A DNA stretch of 64,000 bases, from assembly GCF_041821025.1 (NCBI RefSeq), contig NZ_JBGUAY010000006.1, forward strand, positions 62,001 through 126,000, in the 5' to 3' direction. Positions 1 to 8,102 of the stretch are shown in pieces. Both the position numbers and the translations under genes were made by a program. The notes below the pieces were generated by a model. The model was given only the letters and a program-made list of their open reading frames with translations, did not search any database and was not told where the DNA came from. How positions within the stretch are numbered: the first letter of the stretch is position 1; the number at the start of each line of letters is the position of its first letter. Origin of the DNA: Egicoccus sp. AB-alg6-2. Its GTDB lineage: Bacteria > Actinomycetota > Nitriliruptoria > Nitriliruptorales > Nitriliruptoraceae.

Positions 1-114
1 GCGTCCGATGGCCGGGCCCGCGTGCAGCGCCGGGATCACGACCACGACCTCGGCGTCGTCGGGCAGGGGGGACAGCGGCGGATGGAGCGGGTGGGCCGTC
101 GGGTCGTTGCTCAT
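1..114 (-). CDS. Start of a glycosyltransferase-like protein (partial)
   Basis: The first 38 codons of a gene run off the left edge. The ATG at 114 overlaps the stop of the neighbouring glycosyltransferase in an ATGA arrangement, so the two are translationally coupled. The visible part has a short polar leader and then the strand-like stretch EVVVVIPALHAGPAIG. That pattern is typical of the first beta strand of a GT2-type (GT-A fold) glycosyltransferase or a related nucleotide-binding enzyme. Its place at the end of a surface-polysaccharide operon agrees with this. The function is an inference from one strand only. Confidence 0.6.
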   Translation of the reverse strand, partial: MSNDPTAHPLHPPLSPLPDDAEVVVVIPALHAGPAIGR

Positions 115-1238
115 GCCGGCCGCTGCTGCTCGGCCCACTGCCGCAGTTGCTCGACGAACCCAGGCGCGACGGCGTCCCAGCTGTGGTGCTCCGCGACATG
201 ACGCCGGCCGGCGGCACCGAGCGCGGCACACCGCTCGCGGTCGGCGGCGAGTTCGAGCACGGCGGCCGCAGCGGCATCGGCATCCGCGAAGGGCACCACG
301 ATCCCGGCGCCCGCGGCGGTGACGAGGTCGCGTGCCGCCGGGAGCGGCGTGGTGATCGCGGGGACCCCGAGGCTGAGGTACTCGACCACCTTGGTGGGCA
401 TCGAGCCGCGGTAGTTCGGCACGTCGTGCAGCAGGCTCAGGCCGGCCACCGCGCCCCGCACGCGGTCGAGGGCGCGCTCGTTCGGCAGGTAGCCGTGCCA
501 GGTGAGCTCGCCGCGACCGTCGGCGGCACGCAGCGCGTCGACGACGTCGGCGTCCGCCGCACCCACCACCTCGACGTGCGGGCCGCCGCCCGCATGCAGG
601 CGGCCGGCGAGCGCGATCAGTTCCTCGGCGCCACGGAACCGCGACACGCGGCCGACGTAGACGACCCGTTCCTCGGTCCCGGCGTCGGGCGGCGCGGCGT
701 CGGGCAACCACGGCAGGTTCGGCACGACCGGGTGCGGCCGGGTGAAGCGGTGGCGGTAGGCGTCCTCGGCCAACAGCAGGTGCAGGTGCCGCTCGGCCCA
801 CGATTCCAGGCGGCGGGCCAGGCGGGCCGCGAGGGGACGCAGCGCGGACGGCACCCACGGGCGGTCCGGGAGGCTGCCGACGAGGTCCTCGTGGACGTCG
901 AGCACGACCGGCGGCAGGCGGTCCAGGCGCCCGACCACGGCCGCGACCAGCTCGGGATCGTGCAGCACCACCAGGTCGAAGCCGCCCTGGTGCGCACGCG
1001 CGACCCGGCCGAGCAGACGCCGCGCCGCACGCACCGCCGTCACCCGCCGACGGCCCGTCGCGCGCGGCAGATCGAGCGTGCGCACGCCGGCGACCGCCTC
1101 GCCGGGGTCGGTCTCGGTCGCCGACCACGGTGCGGCGTAGGTCACCTCGACGCCGGCGGCCACCAGCGCCCGGATCTGGCGGTGGTGGATCCTCGCGTCG
1201 AGCGGCGTGTGGACGGTCGTGACGATCAGGACACGCAC
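111..1238 (-). CDS. GT4-family glycosyltransferase
   Basis: A 375-residue protein of usual length for a cytoplasmic GT-B glycosyltransferase that adds a sugar from a nucleotide donor to a growing surface glycan. The N-terminal domain begins with RVLIVTTVHTPLDARIHHRQ, the acceptor-side Rossmann strand and loop. The C-terminal domain shows the donor-side pattern VVYVGRVSRFRGAEELIALA near residue 190 and a closing block with MPTKVVEYLSLGVPAI, whose Glu is the usual EX7E-type donor-binding residue. It lies 60 bp downstream of the nucleotide-sugar dehydrogenase and overlaps the next gene by 4 bp, so it belongs to that minus-strand operon. The donor and acceptor sugars cannot be told from the sequence. 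Confidence 0.85.
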   Translation of the reverse strand: MRVLIVTTVHTPLDARIHHRQIRALVAAGVEVTYAAPWSATETDPGEAVAGVRTLDLPRATGRRRVTAVRAARRLLGRVARAHQGGFDLVVLHDPELVAAVVGRLDRLPPVVLDVHEDLVGSLPDRPWVPSALRPLAARLARRLESWAERHLHLLLAEDAYRHRFTRPHPVVPNLPWLPDAAPPDAGTEERVVYVGRVSRFRGAEELIALAGRLHAGGGPHVEVVGAADADVVDALRAADGRGELTWHGYLPNERALDRVRGAVAGLSLLHDVPNYRGSMPTKVVEYLSLGVPAITTPLPAARDLVTAAGAGIVVPFADADAAAAAVLELAADRERCAALGAAGRRHVAEHHSWDAVAPGFVEQLRQWAEQQRPA

Positions 1239-1298
1239 GCGCTCACCGAACCTCGGCGCCCCCCAGGGCCCACCCGTACGGGGACCACGACGACGCGC

Positions 1299-2594
1299 CT
1301 ACAGCGCGTGGACGTTTGGCGCGTCGATGCCACGGCGGCGGTAGATGCCGCGGGTGTCGAAGACCAGGTCCACCTGCTGCGCGACCGCGGCGTAGTCGAC
1401 GTCGTCGTGGTCGGTCAGCACGACCGCGAGGTCCCAGTCGGTCAGGTCGGCGTCGTTCTCCAGCGCGTGCAGGCCGTGGCGCGCCAGGCGGTCGGTCGGG
1501 ACGTGGACGTCGAGCACCCCGACCTCGGCGCCACGCCGCTCGAGCAGCTTGAGGACGTCCATCGACGGTGACTCGCGGTCGTCGCCGATGTTCTTCTTGT
1601 AGGCCGCGCCGAGGCCGACGATCCGGCTGGACGAGAGCGCCTTGCCGCTGTTGTTGAGCAGCTCGGTGATGCGTCCGACCACGTAGTCGGGCATGTGGAG
1701 GTTGACGTCCTCGGCCAGGTCGATGAACCGGGTCGCGACACGCAGCTCGCGGGCACGCCAGGCCAAGAACTGCGGGTCCAGCGGGATGCAGTGGCCGCCG
1801 ACGCCGGGACCCGGGTAGAAGGCCTGGTAGCCGAACGGCTTGGTCGCGGCCGCGTCGACGACCTCCCAGATGTCGATGTCGAACACGTTGGCGACCTGGG
1901 CCAACTCGTTGATCATCGCGATGTTCACGGCCCGGTAGGTGTTCTCGAGCAGCTTGGTCAGCTCGGCCGCGCGCGCCGACGAGACGACGTGGACGTTGTC
2001 GACCAGGCGGCCGTACGCCGCCGCGGCGACCTCGCCCGAGACCTCGCTGACCCCGCCCACCACCTTGGGGATCTCGTGGGTGTGCAGGACGTTGCCCGGG
2101 TCGACGCGCTCCGGCGAGAACGCGACGAAACCGTCCTCGTCGAGCCGCAGGCCGGCCTTCTCGATCGCCGGCAGGAGGTAGTCCTCGGTGGTCCCGGGGT
2201 AGGTCGTCGACTCCAGCGAGACCAGCTGCCCGGGCCGGGCGACCCGGGCCACCGTCTCGGCGGCTGCCTCGATGTAGGACATGTCGGGCTGGCGGTTGCG
2301 GCCCAGCGGCGAGGGCACCGCGATGAACAGGGCGTCGGCCTGGGACAGGTCGCTCTCGTTGGCCGTGAACCGCGCCCCCGCGTCCAGTGCCTCGCGCAGT
2401 TCGGCGTCGCTGACGTCCTCGACGTGGCTGGTCCCGCCGTTGAGGTCGTCGACCTTGGCCTGTGCGACGTCGAAGCCGATGACGTCGAGTCCACGGCTGG
2501 CCGCGGTCACCGCGAGCGGCAGACCGACGTAGCCGAGTCCGACGACACCGGCGGTCCACTTCTGGGTTTCGAACTCGGAGGCGCGAGGGTGCAT
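1299..2594 (-). CDS. UDP-sugar 6-dehydrogenase (UDP-ManNAc dehydrogenase type)
   Basis: A 431-residue nucleotide-sugar dehydrogenase that oxidises C6 of a UDP-sugar to the uronate with two NAD. The start is taken as the ATG at 2594, because it directly precedes the conserved NAD-binding strand GVVGLGYVGLPLAV; the frame stays open far upstream but shows no family homology there. Other family marks are the PSPLG block, SLESTTYPGTTEDYLLP, the AELTKLLENTYRAVNIAMINE helix region and the catalytic-Cys segment PGPGVGGHCIPLDP (about residue 260). The form without a Gly-rich UDP-glucose-type spacer fits the WecC/TuaD-like branch. With the 2-epimerase at 7,014 it could supply UDP-ManNAcA. The exact substrate is inferred. 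Confidence 0.88.
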   Translation of the reverse strand: MHPRASEFETQKWTAGVVGLGYVGLPLAVTAASRGLDVIGFDVAQAKVDDLNGGTSHVEDVSDAELREALDAGARFTANESDLSQADALFIAVPSPLGRNRQPDMSYIEAAAETVARVARPGQLVSLESTTYPGTTEDYLLPAIEKAGLRLDEDGFVAFSPERVDPGNVLHTHEIPKVVGGVSEVSGEVAAAAYGRLVDNVHVVSSARAAELTKLLENTYRAVNIAMINELAQVANVFDIDIWEVVDAAATKPFGYQAFYPGPGVGGHCIPLDPQFLAWRARELRVATRFIDLAEDVNLHMPDYVVGRITELLNNSGKALSSSRIVGLGAAYKKNIGDDRESPSMDVLKLLERRGAEVGVLDVHVPTDRLARHGLHALENDADLTDWDLAVVLTDHDDVDYAAVAQQVDLVFDTRGIYRRRGIDAPNVHAL

Positions 2595-2636
2595 GAGGGG
2601 GCGTCTTTCATGACGAGTGATCGGCCGAGGATAGTG

Positions 2637-2671
2637 CCAGCGGCGCACGCCGCGATGGCGTGCGCCGCTGG
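2637..2671 (-). terminator. Strong stem-loop after the glycosidase gene
   Basis: A perfect 15-bp inverted repeat (arms 2637-2651 and 2657-2671, loop GCGAT) begins 33 bp past the stop of the minus-strand gene at 2705. There is no T-run, which is common in very GC-rich genomes. It also sits just upstream of the dehydrogenase start, so read-through into that operon would be limited. Confidence 0.7.
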
Positions 2672-2704
2672 TGGTCACCGGTGGTGCGGTCCGGCCGTCT
2701 GCGG

Positions 2705-4612
2705 TCAGGAGGGAGGCGCGACCCGGTTCTCGCTCACCAGCAGGTCGGAACCCCGCATGATCAGCGACGCCATCGCACCACGGGTCACGGGCTGGTCGGG
2801 GCCGTAGTTGTAGCCGCCCGTCCCCCCGATGACGCCCTGGTGCGCGAGGCGGTCGATGTTGGCCTCGTGCGCCTCGATGTGGTTGTCGTCGATGAAGGTG
2901 TCGCGTGCGGCCGGCAACTCCGCACCGCGTGCGTAGTTCAGCGCGCGGGCCAGCATCGAGGCCGTCTGCGCGCGGGTCACCGACCCGGTCGGGTTGAAGG
3001 TGGTCGTCGAGGTGCCGGAGATCACGCGGGCGGCCGCCAAACGGGAGATCGACGCCTCGTGCGTGGTGCCGGTGCCGACGTCGGTGAAGTTGTTGGGGGC
3101 CGACGCCGGAAGCGCCGTGCCGTTGCCACGGGCGGCGATGTCGTCGAGCCAACGGGCCAGGAACGACGCCATCTGCTGCCGGGTCACGGTGCCGTTGGGC
3201 GAGAACACCCCCGGCTCGGTGCCCTGCGTCACGTTCCACCAGGCGAGGCAGTCGATGCTCGCCGCGTGGGTGTTGCCGGCCGTGTCGCGGAAGCCGCCCG
3301 AGGGCACCCGACCCGAGGGGCAGGCGCCCGTGATCGCCCGGGACGCGGGGGGCAGCGGGGCATACACGAACAGTGCACTGGAGTGCCCGCGGTCGCGGTC
3401 GCTGGGCCGGTTCACCACGCTGCCGTTGACGGCCATGGTGGTCGAGCCGCCACCGTCGATGGCGACCGCGTCGACGACCCCGAGCGCGGCCATGATGCGG
3501 CCCATCTCGTGCAGGGTCACGCCGTCGCCGCTGCCCACGGAGGTCTCGTCGACGGTCACCAGCAGGCTGCGGCCGTCGTCCAGGCGGCCGACCGCGGTCC
3601 GGGCGCGCCGGCTGGTGGCGTGGTTGATGCCCTGGTCGTTGTGCGAGGCGCCCGACTGGACCGAGCCGTTCTTGACCAGCAGGCCGGCGCCGGCGATCGC
3701 GCCACGCAGGTTGGTCCAGTCCGAGGCGGGACCGGCCGTGATCGGCGCGACGTTGGCGGTCACGGCGACACGGGTCCCACGCGGTGCGGTCGCCAGGGGG
3801 TTGTTCGCGCTCACGACGATCGCGGTCTCGCCGGCGGCGAGCGTGTGCGTGGTCGCGGTGCCGCCCGCCGCACGCTGGGAGATGACCGTGCCCTCGGCCG
3901 TGCCGGAGGTACCGAGCGGCAGGTCCGTCACGAGCACGGCGGTGTGGTTCGCCGGGATCGGGAAGGCGCGACCGTAGTAGCGGTCGTAGAGGTGGATGCC
4001 CTCACGCACGGGGATCCGGTTGAGGTCGACGACGGGGACGTTGGTCAGCGCCAGGTCGGGGCTCGACAGCAGCAGTCCCACGTTGAGCTTGTCGCCGATG
4101 ATCCGGCCGTTCTGCTGGATGCCGAGGGCGGCCCGGAACTGGGTGTTGCCGCTGGGCAGGCCGATGGCGTGGGTCGCGACCAGGCGGCTGTCCTGGACGT
4201 GCAGGCCGTTCGGGTTGCCGTTCGGCTGCGCGATGAAGTAGCCGCCGTTGACGCCGGCGATGGCGCCCTTGGCGTACTCGCTGCGGATCATCTGCGGCAT
4301 GGTCTGCAGGCCGGTCGCGGTGCCACCGGCCAGCCGCGGACGCAACTGCAGGTCACTGGCGTCGCGGAAGCGGAGTGCCTGCCCGCGGATCCGGCGCCCG
4401 TCGAGGTTGATGTCGAGCTGCTGGTGGGTCAGGCCACCGAGCACGCGTTGCGTGTTGCCGGTCCGTACCTCGAGCGCGGCGTGGGCGGGCGCGGTCGGCA
4501 GCAACGTGGCGGCCAGCGCCAGCAGCAGCACGGCCACCAGCGAGCGCGACGCGCGGCGGGTCGTGGAAGCGAGCAGCGCGCCGCCGCGGGCGCGCACGGT
4601 GGTGTCGAGCAT
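2705..4612 (-). CDS. Secreted phosphodiester glycosidase with SLH repeats
   Basis: A 635-residue exported protein. The ATG at 4612 gives a clear Sec signal peptide (basic start, Leu/Ala core, cleavage near PAHAALE). Residues of about 130-410 match the NAGPA/phosphodiester-glycosidase (DUF2233) family: GVNGGYFIAQPNGNPNGLHV early, then LLVTVDETSVGSGDGVTLHE and the signature AIDGGGSTTMAVNGSVVNRP. Family members hydrolyse GlcNAc- or glycerol-phosphodiester-linked sugars, as in teichoic-acid-like polymers. The last 215 residues hold three SLH-type repeats of the form 'FRD..HAASI..L......G....F.PNG.VTRQQMASFL.R', which would hold the enzyme in the wall. Its position inside the glycan locus suggests it trims the same polymer. 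The long frame upstream of 4612 is repeat DNA and not coding. Confidence 0.85.
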   Translation of the reverse strand: MLDTTVRARGGALLASTTRRASRSLVAVLLLALAATLLPTAPAHAALEVRTGNTQRVLGGLTHQQLDINLDGRRIRGQALRFRDASDLQLRPRLAGGTATGLQTMPQMIRSEYAKGAIAGVNGGYFIAQPNGNPNGLHVQDSRLVATHAIGLPSGNTQFRAALGIQQNGRIIGDKLNVGLLLSSPDLALTNVPVVDLNRIPVREGIHLYDRYYGRAFPIPANHTAVLVTDLPLGTSGTAEGTVISQRAAGGTATTHTLAAGETAIVVSANNPLATAPRGTRVAVTANVAPITAGPASDWTNLRGAIAGAGLLVKNGSVQSGASHNDQGINHATSRRARTAVGRLDDGRSLLVTVDETSVGSGDGVTLHEMGRIMAALGVVDAVAIDGGGSTTMAVNGSVVNRPSDRDRGHSSALFVYAPLPPASRAITGACPSGRVPSGGFRDTAGNTHAASIDCLAWWNVTQGTEPGVFSPNGTVTRQQMASFLARWLDDIAARGNGTALPASAPNNFTDVGTGTTHEASISRLAAARVISGTSTTTFNPTGSVTRAQTASMLARALNYARGAELPAARDTFIDDNHIEAHEANIDRLAHQGVIGGTGGYNYGPDQPVTRGAMASLIMRGSDLLVSENRVAPPS

Positions 4613-4785
4613 GGAGCAGCGTCCCCGTTGGTCAGTGGCCGATCGGCCGTTTCGGCCACGGTATCCCCCACGTCGGCAACCGCTTTTCCGGCCCAATGCG
4701 CTACGCGTCCTGCGCGCGACGGGAACTCCCCGACCACTCCCCACGTCCGAGCCGCCCCACCGCGCCCTGCCGAGGTTCGGCCCGG

Positions 4786-4990
4786 GGCACGAAACGTGGG
4801 CGCCCCGAGCCGCCCACCCGCCGGCACACGCGACGACTTTCGCTCCGGGACACGAACGTGGGGACACCGGGCCGCCCACCCGCCGGCACACGCGACGACT
4901 TTCGCTCCGGGACACGAACGTGGGGACACCGGGCCGCCCACCCGCCGGCACACGCGACCACTTTCGCTCCGGGACACGAAAGTGCGTGGA
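4786..4990. repeat. 62-bp tandem repeat, about 3.3 copies
   Basis: Three nearly identical units follow each other with a period of exactly 62 bp. For example, the segment CGACGACTTTCGCTCCGGGA begins at 4831 and 4893, and a one-base variant at 4955. The first copy is slightly diverged and the last is cut off near 4990. A period of 62 is not a multiple of 3 and the six frames disagree between copies, so this is not coding. It fills half of the 391-base gap between two minus-strand genes. The other half (4613-4785) shows no recognisable element beyond a likely promoter region for the glycosidase gene. Confidence 0.9.
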
Positions 4991-5003
4991 TAGGCGCGGC
5001 GGG

Positions 5004-6830
5004 TCAGAGGGCGCCGAGGTCGCGGTAGATGCGGGCGTAGCGGGCGCCGTTGGCGGCCCAGGTGCGCTCGGCCACCACGCGCTCGCGCGCGGCAGCGCCG
5101 AGGCGGGCCCGCGTGCCGGGGTCGTGCAGGAGCGGTTCGACGACGTCGGCGAGACCGACCGGGTCCTCGGCCGGGAAGGTGCGGCCGGTCACCCCCTCCT
5201 CGACCATCTCGGCCAACGCCGGCAGGTCGCTGACGACCACGCAACGCTCCAGCGCCATCGCCTCGACGGGCTTGAGCGGGGTGACGTTGCGACACACGCG
5301 CTCGTCACGACGCGGCACGACGAACACGTCGATCGCCTCGTAGTAGGCCTGGATGTCGCCGTGGGGGACACGACCGGTGAACGTCGCACGTGCGCCCAGG
5401 CCGAGCTCGGTCGCCTCCCGCTCCCAGCCGGCGCGGGCGGTCCCGTCACCGACCACGACCACGCCGACGTCGTGCCCCCGGTCGAGCAGGTGCCGGGCGC
5501 CGCGCAGCAGCACCTCGACGCCTTCGTAGGGCACCAACGACGAGATGTAGCCCAGCAGCACGCGTCCGTCGGGGACGCCGAGACGGCGACGGATCGGACC
5601 GCCGCGGCCGCCCGGTCGGAACACCTCGGTGTCGACGGCGTTGGGGACCACGGTGATGCGGTCGGCCTCGACGCCGCGGGCGACCAGGTCGGCCTTCATG
5701 GCCTCGCCGAGGGTGACCACGTGGGCGGCCTGGGCGGCGCACCAGCCCTCGGTGTCGCGCATCAGCCGGTAGCGGTCGACCTTCTCGAGGTCGGGGACGC
5801 CGGCGTGGCGTGAGAGCCAGGTCTCCTCGAGGAAGCCGCGCACCTCGTAGACGACGGGGACGTCCAGGGCTCGACCCAGGGCGAGGCACACCTGCGCGTT
5901 GTCGTAGGGGGTGGTCGGGTGGAGCACGGCCGGCCGGAGCTCGGCGACGATGGGGCCGGTGCGCGCGACGGAGCGTTCGACGCGCTCGGCGGTGCCGAAG
6001 ATGGTGTCGCCGCCCGGGTCGGGCACGTGCACGTAGGGAATCCCGTCGACCACGTCGCGGGCGGCCGCGGAGGGCGAGGCCAACCCCTGCCGCCACGGGA
6101 ACCCGAGCTTGGTGACCATGACGGGATCCACGCCGTGCTCGCGTTGCGCCAGGGCGATGCGGTGGGCGCGGAGGGTGTAGCCGGCCTGGACCTGCGGCAG
6201 CGCGTTGTTGAGCAGGTGGACGGCGCGGCCCGGCGTCGGCGTCACGCGGGTCAGTCCCGTGACGGTCGGCAACCATCCCGGCTCGAGGGCGCGGACGTCC
6301 TCCGCCACGCGGTGCAGGGTGCGTTCGGTGGTGGGACGCGGATCGGCCGCGACGGCGGTGGCGAGCTCGTCGCGGGCGGCGACCCAGTGACCCGCCCGCC
6401 ACCGGATGCGTCCACGGACCCGTTGGACGCGAGGCACGTCGGCAAGCCCCTCGACCAGGGCCAGCCCGGCGTGCGGGCGTTCCACCTCGGCGAGCCACCC
6501 CGCCACGGTCAGCCGACCGGCCGGGGTCAGCCGCGCCCCGCGTTCGGAGGCCAGGGCCACGGCGCCGTCACGATCGCCGGCGAGGTCCAGCGCGACCAGC
6601 CGCAGCAGCAGGGGCCACCCTGCCCGGCGCGCCAACAACCCGGTGACGGTGCCGAGGAGGTGGAAGGGTCGCACCAGCCCTGTGCGGGCGCCGGCGGGAA
6701 GCAGCCCGAGCACGCGGACCAGGACGTGGGCCGGCTCGTCGCGGACGCGTGTGGCGACCAGCGTCGCGGCCCCCACCGGATCGGTCGCGGCGCGACGGAC
6801 CAGGGCACGCAGCAGACGCGCGAGCGTCAC
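5004..6830 (-). CDS. GT4-family glycosyltransferase with N-terminal extension
   Basis: A 608-residue protein; the GT-B transferase occupies about residues 205-608. The acceptor domain opens with VHLLNNALPQVQAGYTLRAH, a pattern of GT4 enzymes that place sugars on exported glycans. The donor domain shows VPNAVDTEVFRPGGRG, LLGYISSLVPYEGVEVLLRG and the closing block VTPLKPVEAMALERCVVVSD, with the E of the EX7E motif. The first 200 residues are Arg/Leu/Ala-rich with helix-repeat (TPR-like) character and no named domain. The gene stands alone on the minus strand between the tandem repeats and the divergent epimerase gene. Sugar specificity is unknown. Confidence 0.82.
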   Translation of the reverse strand: MTLARLLRALVRRAATDPVGAATLVATRVRDEPAHVLVRVLGLLPAGARTGLVRPFHLLGTVTGLLARRAGWPLLLRLVALDLAGDRDGAVALASERGARLTPAGRLTVAGWLAEVERPHAGLALVEGLADVPRVQRVRGRIRWRAGHWVAARDELATAVAADPRPTTERTLHRVAEDVRALEPGWLPTVTGLTRVTPTPGRAVHLLNNALPQVQAGYTLRAHRIALAQREHGVDPVMVTKLGFPWRQGLASPSAAARDVVDGIPYVHVPDPGGDTIFGTAERVERSVARTGPIVAELRPAVLHPTTPYDNAQVCLALGRALDVPVVYEVRGFLEETWLSRHAGVPDLEKVDRYRLMRDTEGWCAAQAAHVVTLGEAMKADLVARGVEADRITVVPNAVDTEVFRPGGRGGPIRRRLGVPDGRVLLGYISSLVPYEGVEVLLRGARHLLDRGHDVGVVVVGDGTARAGWEREATELGLGARATFTGRVPHGDIQAYYEAIDVFVVPRRDERVCRNVTPLKPVEAMALERCVVVSDLPALAEMVEEGVTGRTFPAEDPVGLADVVEPLLHDPGTRARLGAAARERVVAERTWAANGARYARIYRDLGAL

Positions 6831-7013
6831 GGATCCTCCTGTCGCCGGTTGGTCGCGGGCCGCGTACCGGTTGCGTCACCGGTGCGGCTTCCCGACTGGC
6901 AACCGGCAACGCACGGCGGGGCGTTCCGGAGCCGGATCCCGTGCCGGGATCGGTATCGGTGCGGCGGTAGTCTGCCAGCCGCCCACCACCCTTCCGACCC
7001 GGACGTCCATCTC
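6831..7013. promoter_or_regulatory. Divergent promoter region
   Basis: A 183-bp gap separates the divergent starts of the GT4 gene (minus) and the 2-epimerase gene (plus), so promoters for both must lie here. I see no convincing -35/-10 pair or operator. Confidence 0.4.
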
Positions 7014-8102
7014 ATGCCCCGTACCGTCGCGCACGTCGTCGGCGCCCGCCCCAACTTCATGAAGGCGGCGCCCGTCTTCGACGCCCTCGCGGCGCTCGGC
7101 CAGCCGCAGTTGCTGATCCACACCGGGCAGCACTACGACGAGAAGATGTCCGACATCTTCTTCCGGGAGCTGGGCATCCCCGAGCCCGACGTCAACCTCG
7201 GCGTCGGCTCCGGCTCGCACGCGTCACAGACGGCCGCGCTGCTGACCGGGCTCGAGACCACGGTCCTGGAGCATCTGCCGGCCGCGATGGTCGTCTACGG
7301 CGACGTCAACTCCACCATCGCCGCCGCGTTGGTGTGCGCGAAGCTCGGCATCCCGGTGGTCCACGTCGAGGCAGGCCTGCGCTCGTTCGACATGACCATG
7401 CCCGAGGAGGTCAACCGGCGCGTCACCGACGTGCTCGCCGACCTGCTGCTGGTCACCTCGCCCGAGGCGTACGCGCACCTGGCCAACGAGGGTTGCGACG
7501 TCGACAAGGTCCGCCTCGTCGGCAACCCGATGATCGACACCCTGCTCAAGAACCGGGACCGTTTCGACCCGGCGCCGGTCCGCGAGGCGGCCGGGCTGCC
7601 CGAACGTGTCGTGGTCTCCACCCTCCACCGGCCGGCCAACGTCGACGACCCGGTCGTCGCCAAGCAGATCGTCGAGGGTCTGCAGCAGGTCGCGAAGACG
7701 GTGGACGTCGCGATTCCGCTGCACCCGCGTGGCCGCGAGCGGCTGGCCGACCTGGGGTTGGTCTCCGGCGAGGGCGTGCACGTGATCGACCCGCTTGGCT
7801 ACGTGGACTTCGTGTCGCTGGTGTCGGGCGCGGCACTGGTGATCACCGACTCGGGCGGCGTGCAGGAGGAGACCACGATCCTCGACGTGCCCTGCCTGAC
7901 CGTCCGCCCCAACACCGAGCGGCCGATCACGATCACGCACGGCACCAACCGGCTCGTGACCCCCGAGGAGATGGCGCCTGCGGCCGAGGCGGTGCTCACC
8001 GGCGAGGCGACCTATCCCGTCGACCGCCCGCCGTTCTGGGACGGCCGCGCCGGGGAGCGGTGCGCCGCCGAGATCGTGGCGTTCCTCGACCGCATCGCGT
8101 GA
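7014..8102 (+). CDS. wecB: UDP-N-acetylglucosamine 2-epimerase (non-hydrolysing)
   Basis: A 362-residue enzyme of standard length that interconverts UDP-GlcNAc and UDP-ManNAc in the cytoplasm. The ATG at 7014 directly precedes the family N-terminus VAHVVGARPNFMKAAPVF. All expected active-site blocks are present: IHTGQHYDEKMSD, VYGDVNSTIAAAL (Asp), VVHVEAGLRSFD (Glu), MPEEVNRR (Glu), STLHRPANVDD (His) and the UDP-binding ITDSGGVQEETTILDVPCLT followed by RPNTERPITI. The stop overlaps the GTG of the next gene by 4 bp. With the dehydrogenase at 1,299 it would give UDP-ManNAcA, a common building block of secondary wall polymers. A more distant second copy lies at 55,850. Confidence 0.95.
   Translation: MPRTVAHVVGARPNFMKAAPVFDALAALGQPQLLIHTGQHYDEKMSDIFFRELGIPEPDVNLGVGSGSHASQTAALLTGLETTVLEHLPAAMVVYGDVNSTIAAALVCAKLGIPVVHVEAGLRSFDMTMPEEVNRRVTDVLADLLLVTSPEAYAHLANEGCDVDKVRLVGNPMIDTLLKNRDRFDPAPVREAAGLPERVVVSTLHRPANVDDPVVAKQIVEGLQQVAKTVDVAIPLHPRGRERLADLGLVSGEGVHVIDPLGYVDFVSLVSGAALVITDSGGVQEETTILDVPCLTVRPNTERPITITHGTNRLVTPEEMAPAAEAVLTGEATYPVDRPPFWDGRAGERCAAEIVAFLDRIA

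Noticed and set aside
2595-3239. Longer start for the nucleotide-sugar dehydrogenase
   Set aside because: The frame stays open to 3,239 but runs antisense-free homology only from 2,594, crosses a strong terminator hairpin and overlaps the end of the glycosidase gene.
4786-4990. Possible CRISPR array
   Set aside because: The 62-bp units are contiguous and nearly identical throughout; there are no unique spacers and no cas genes.
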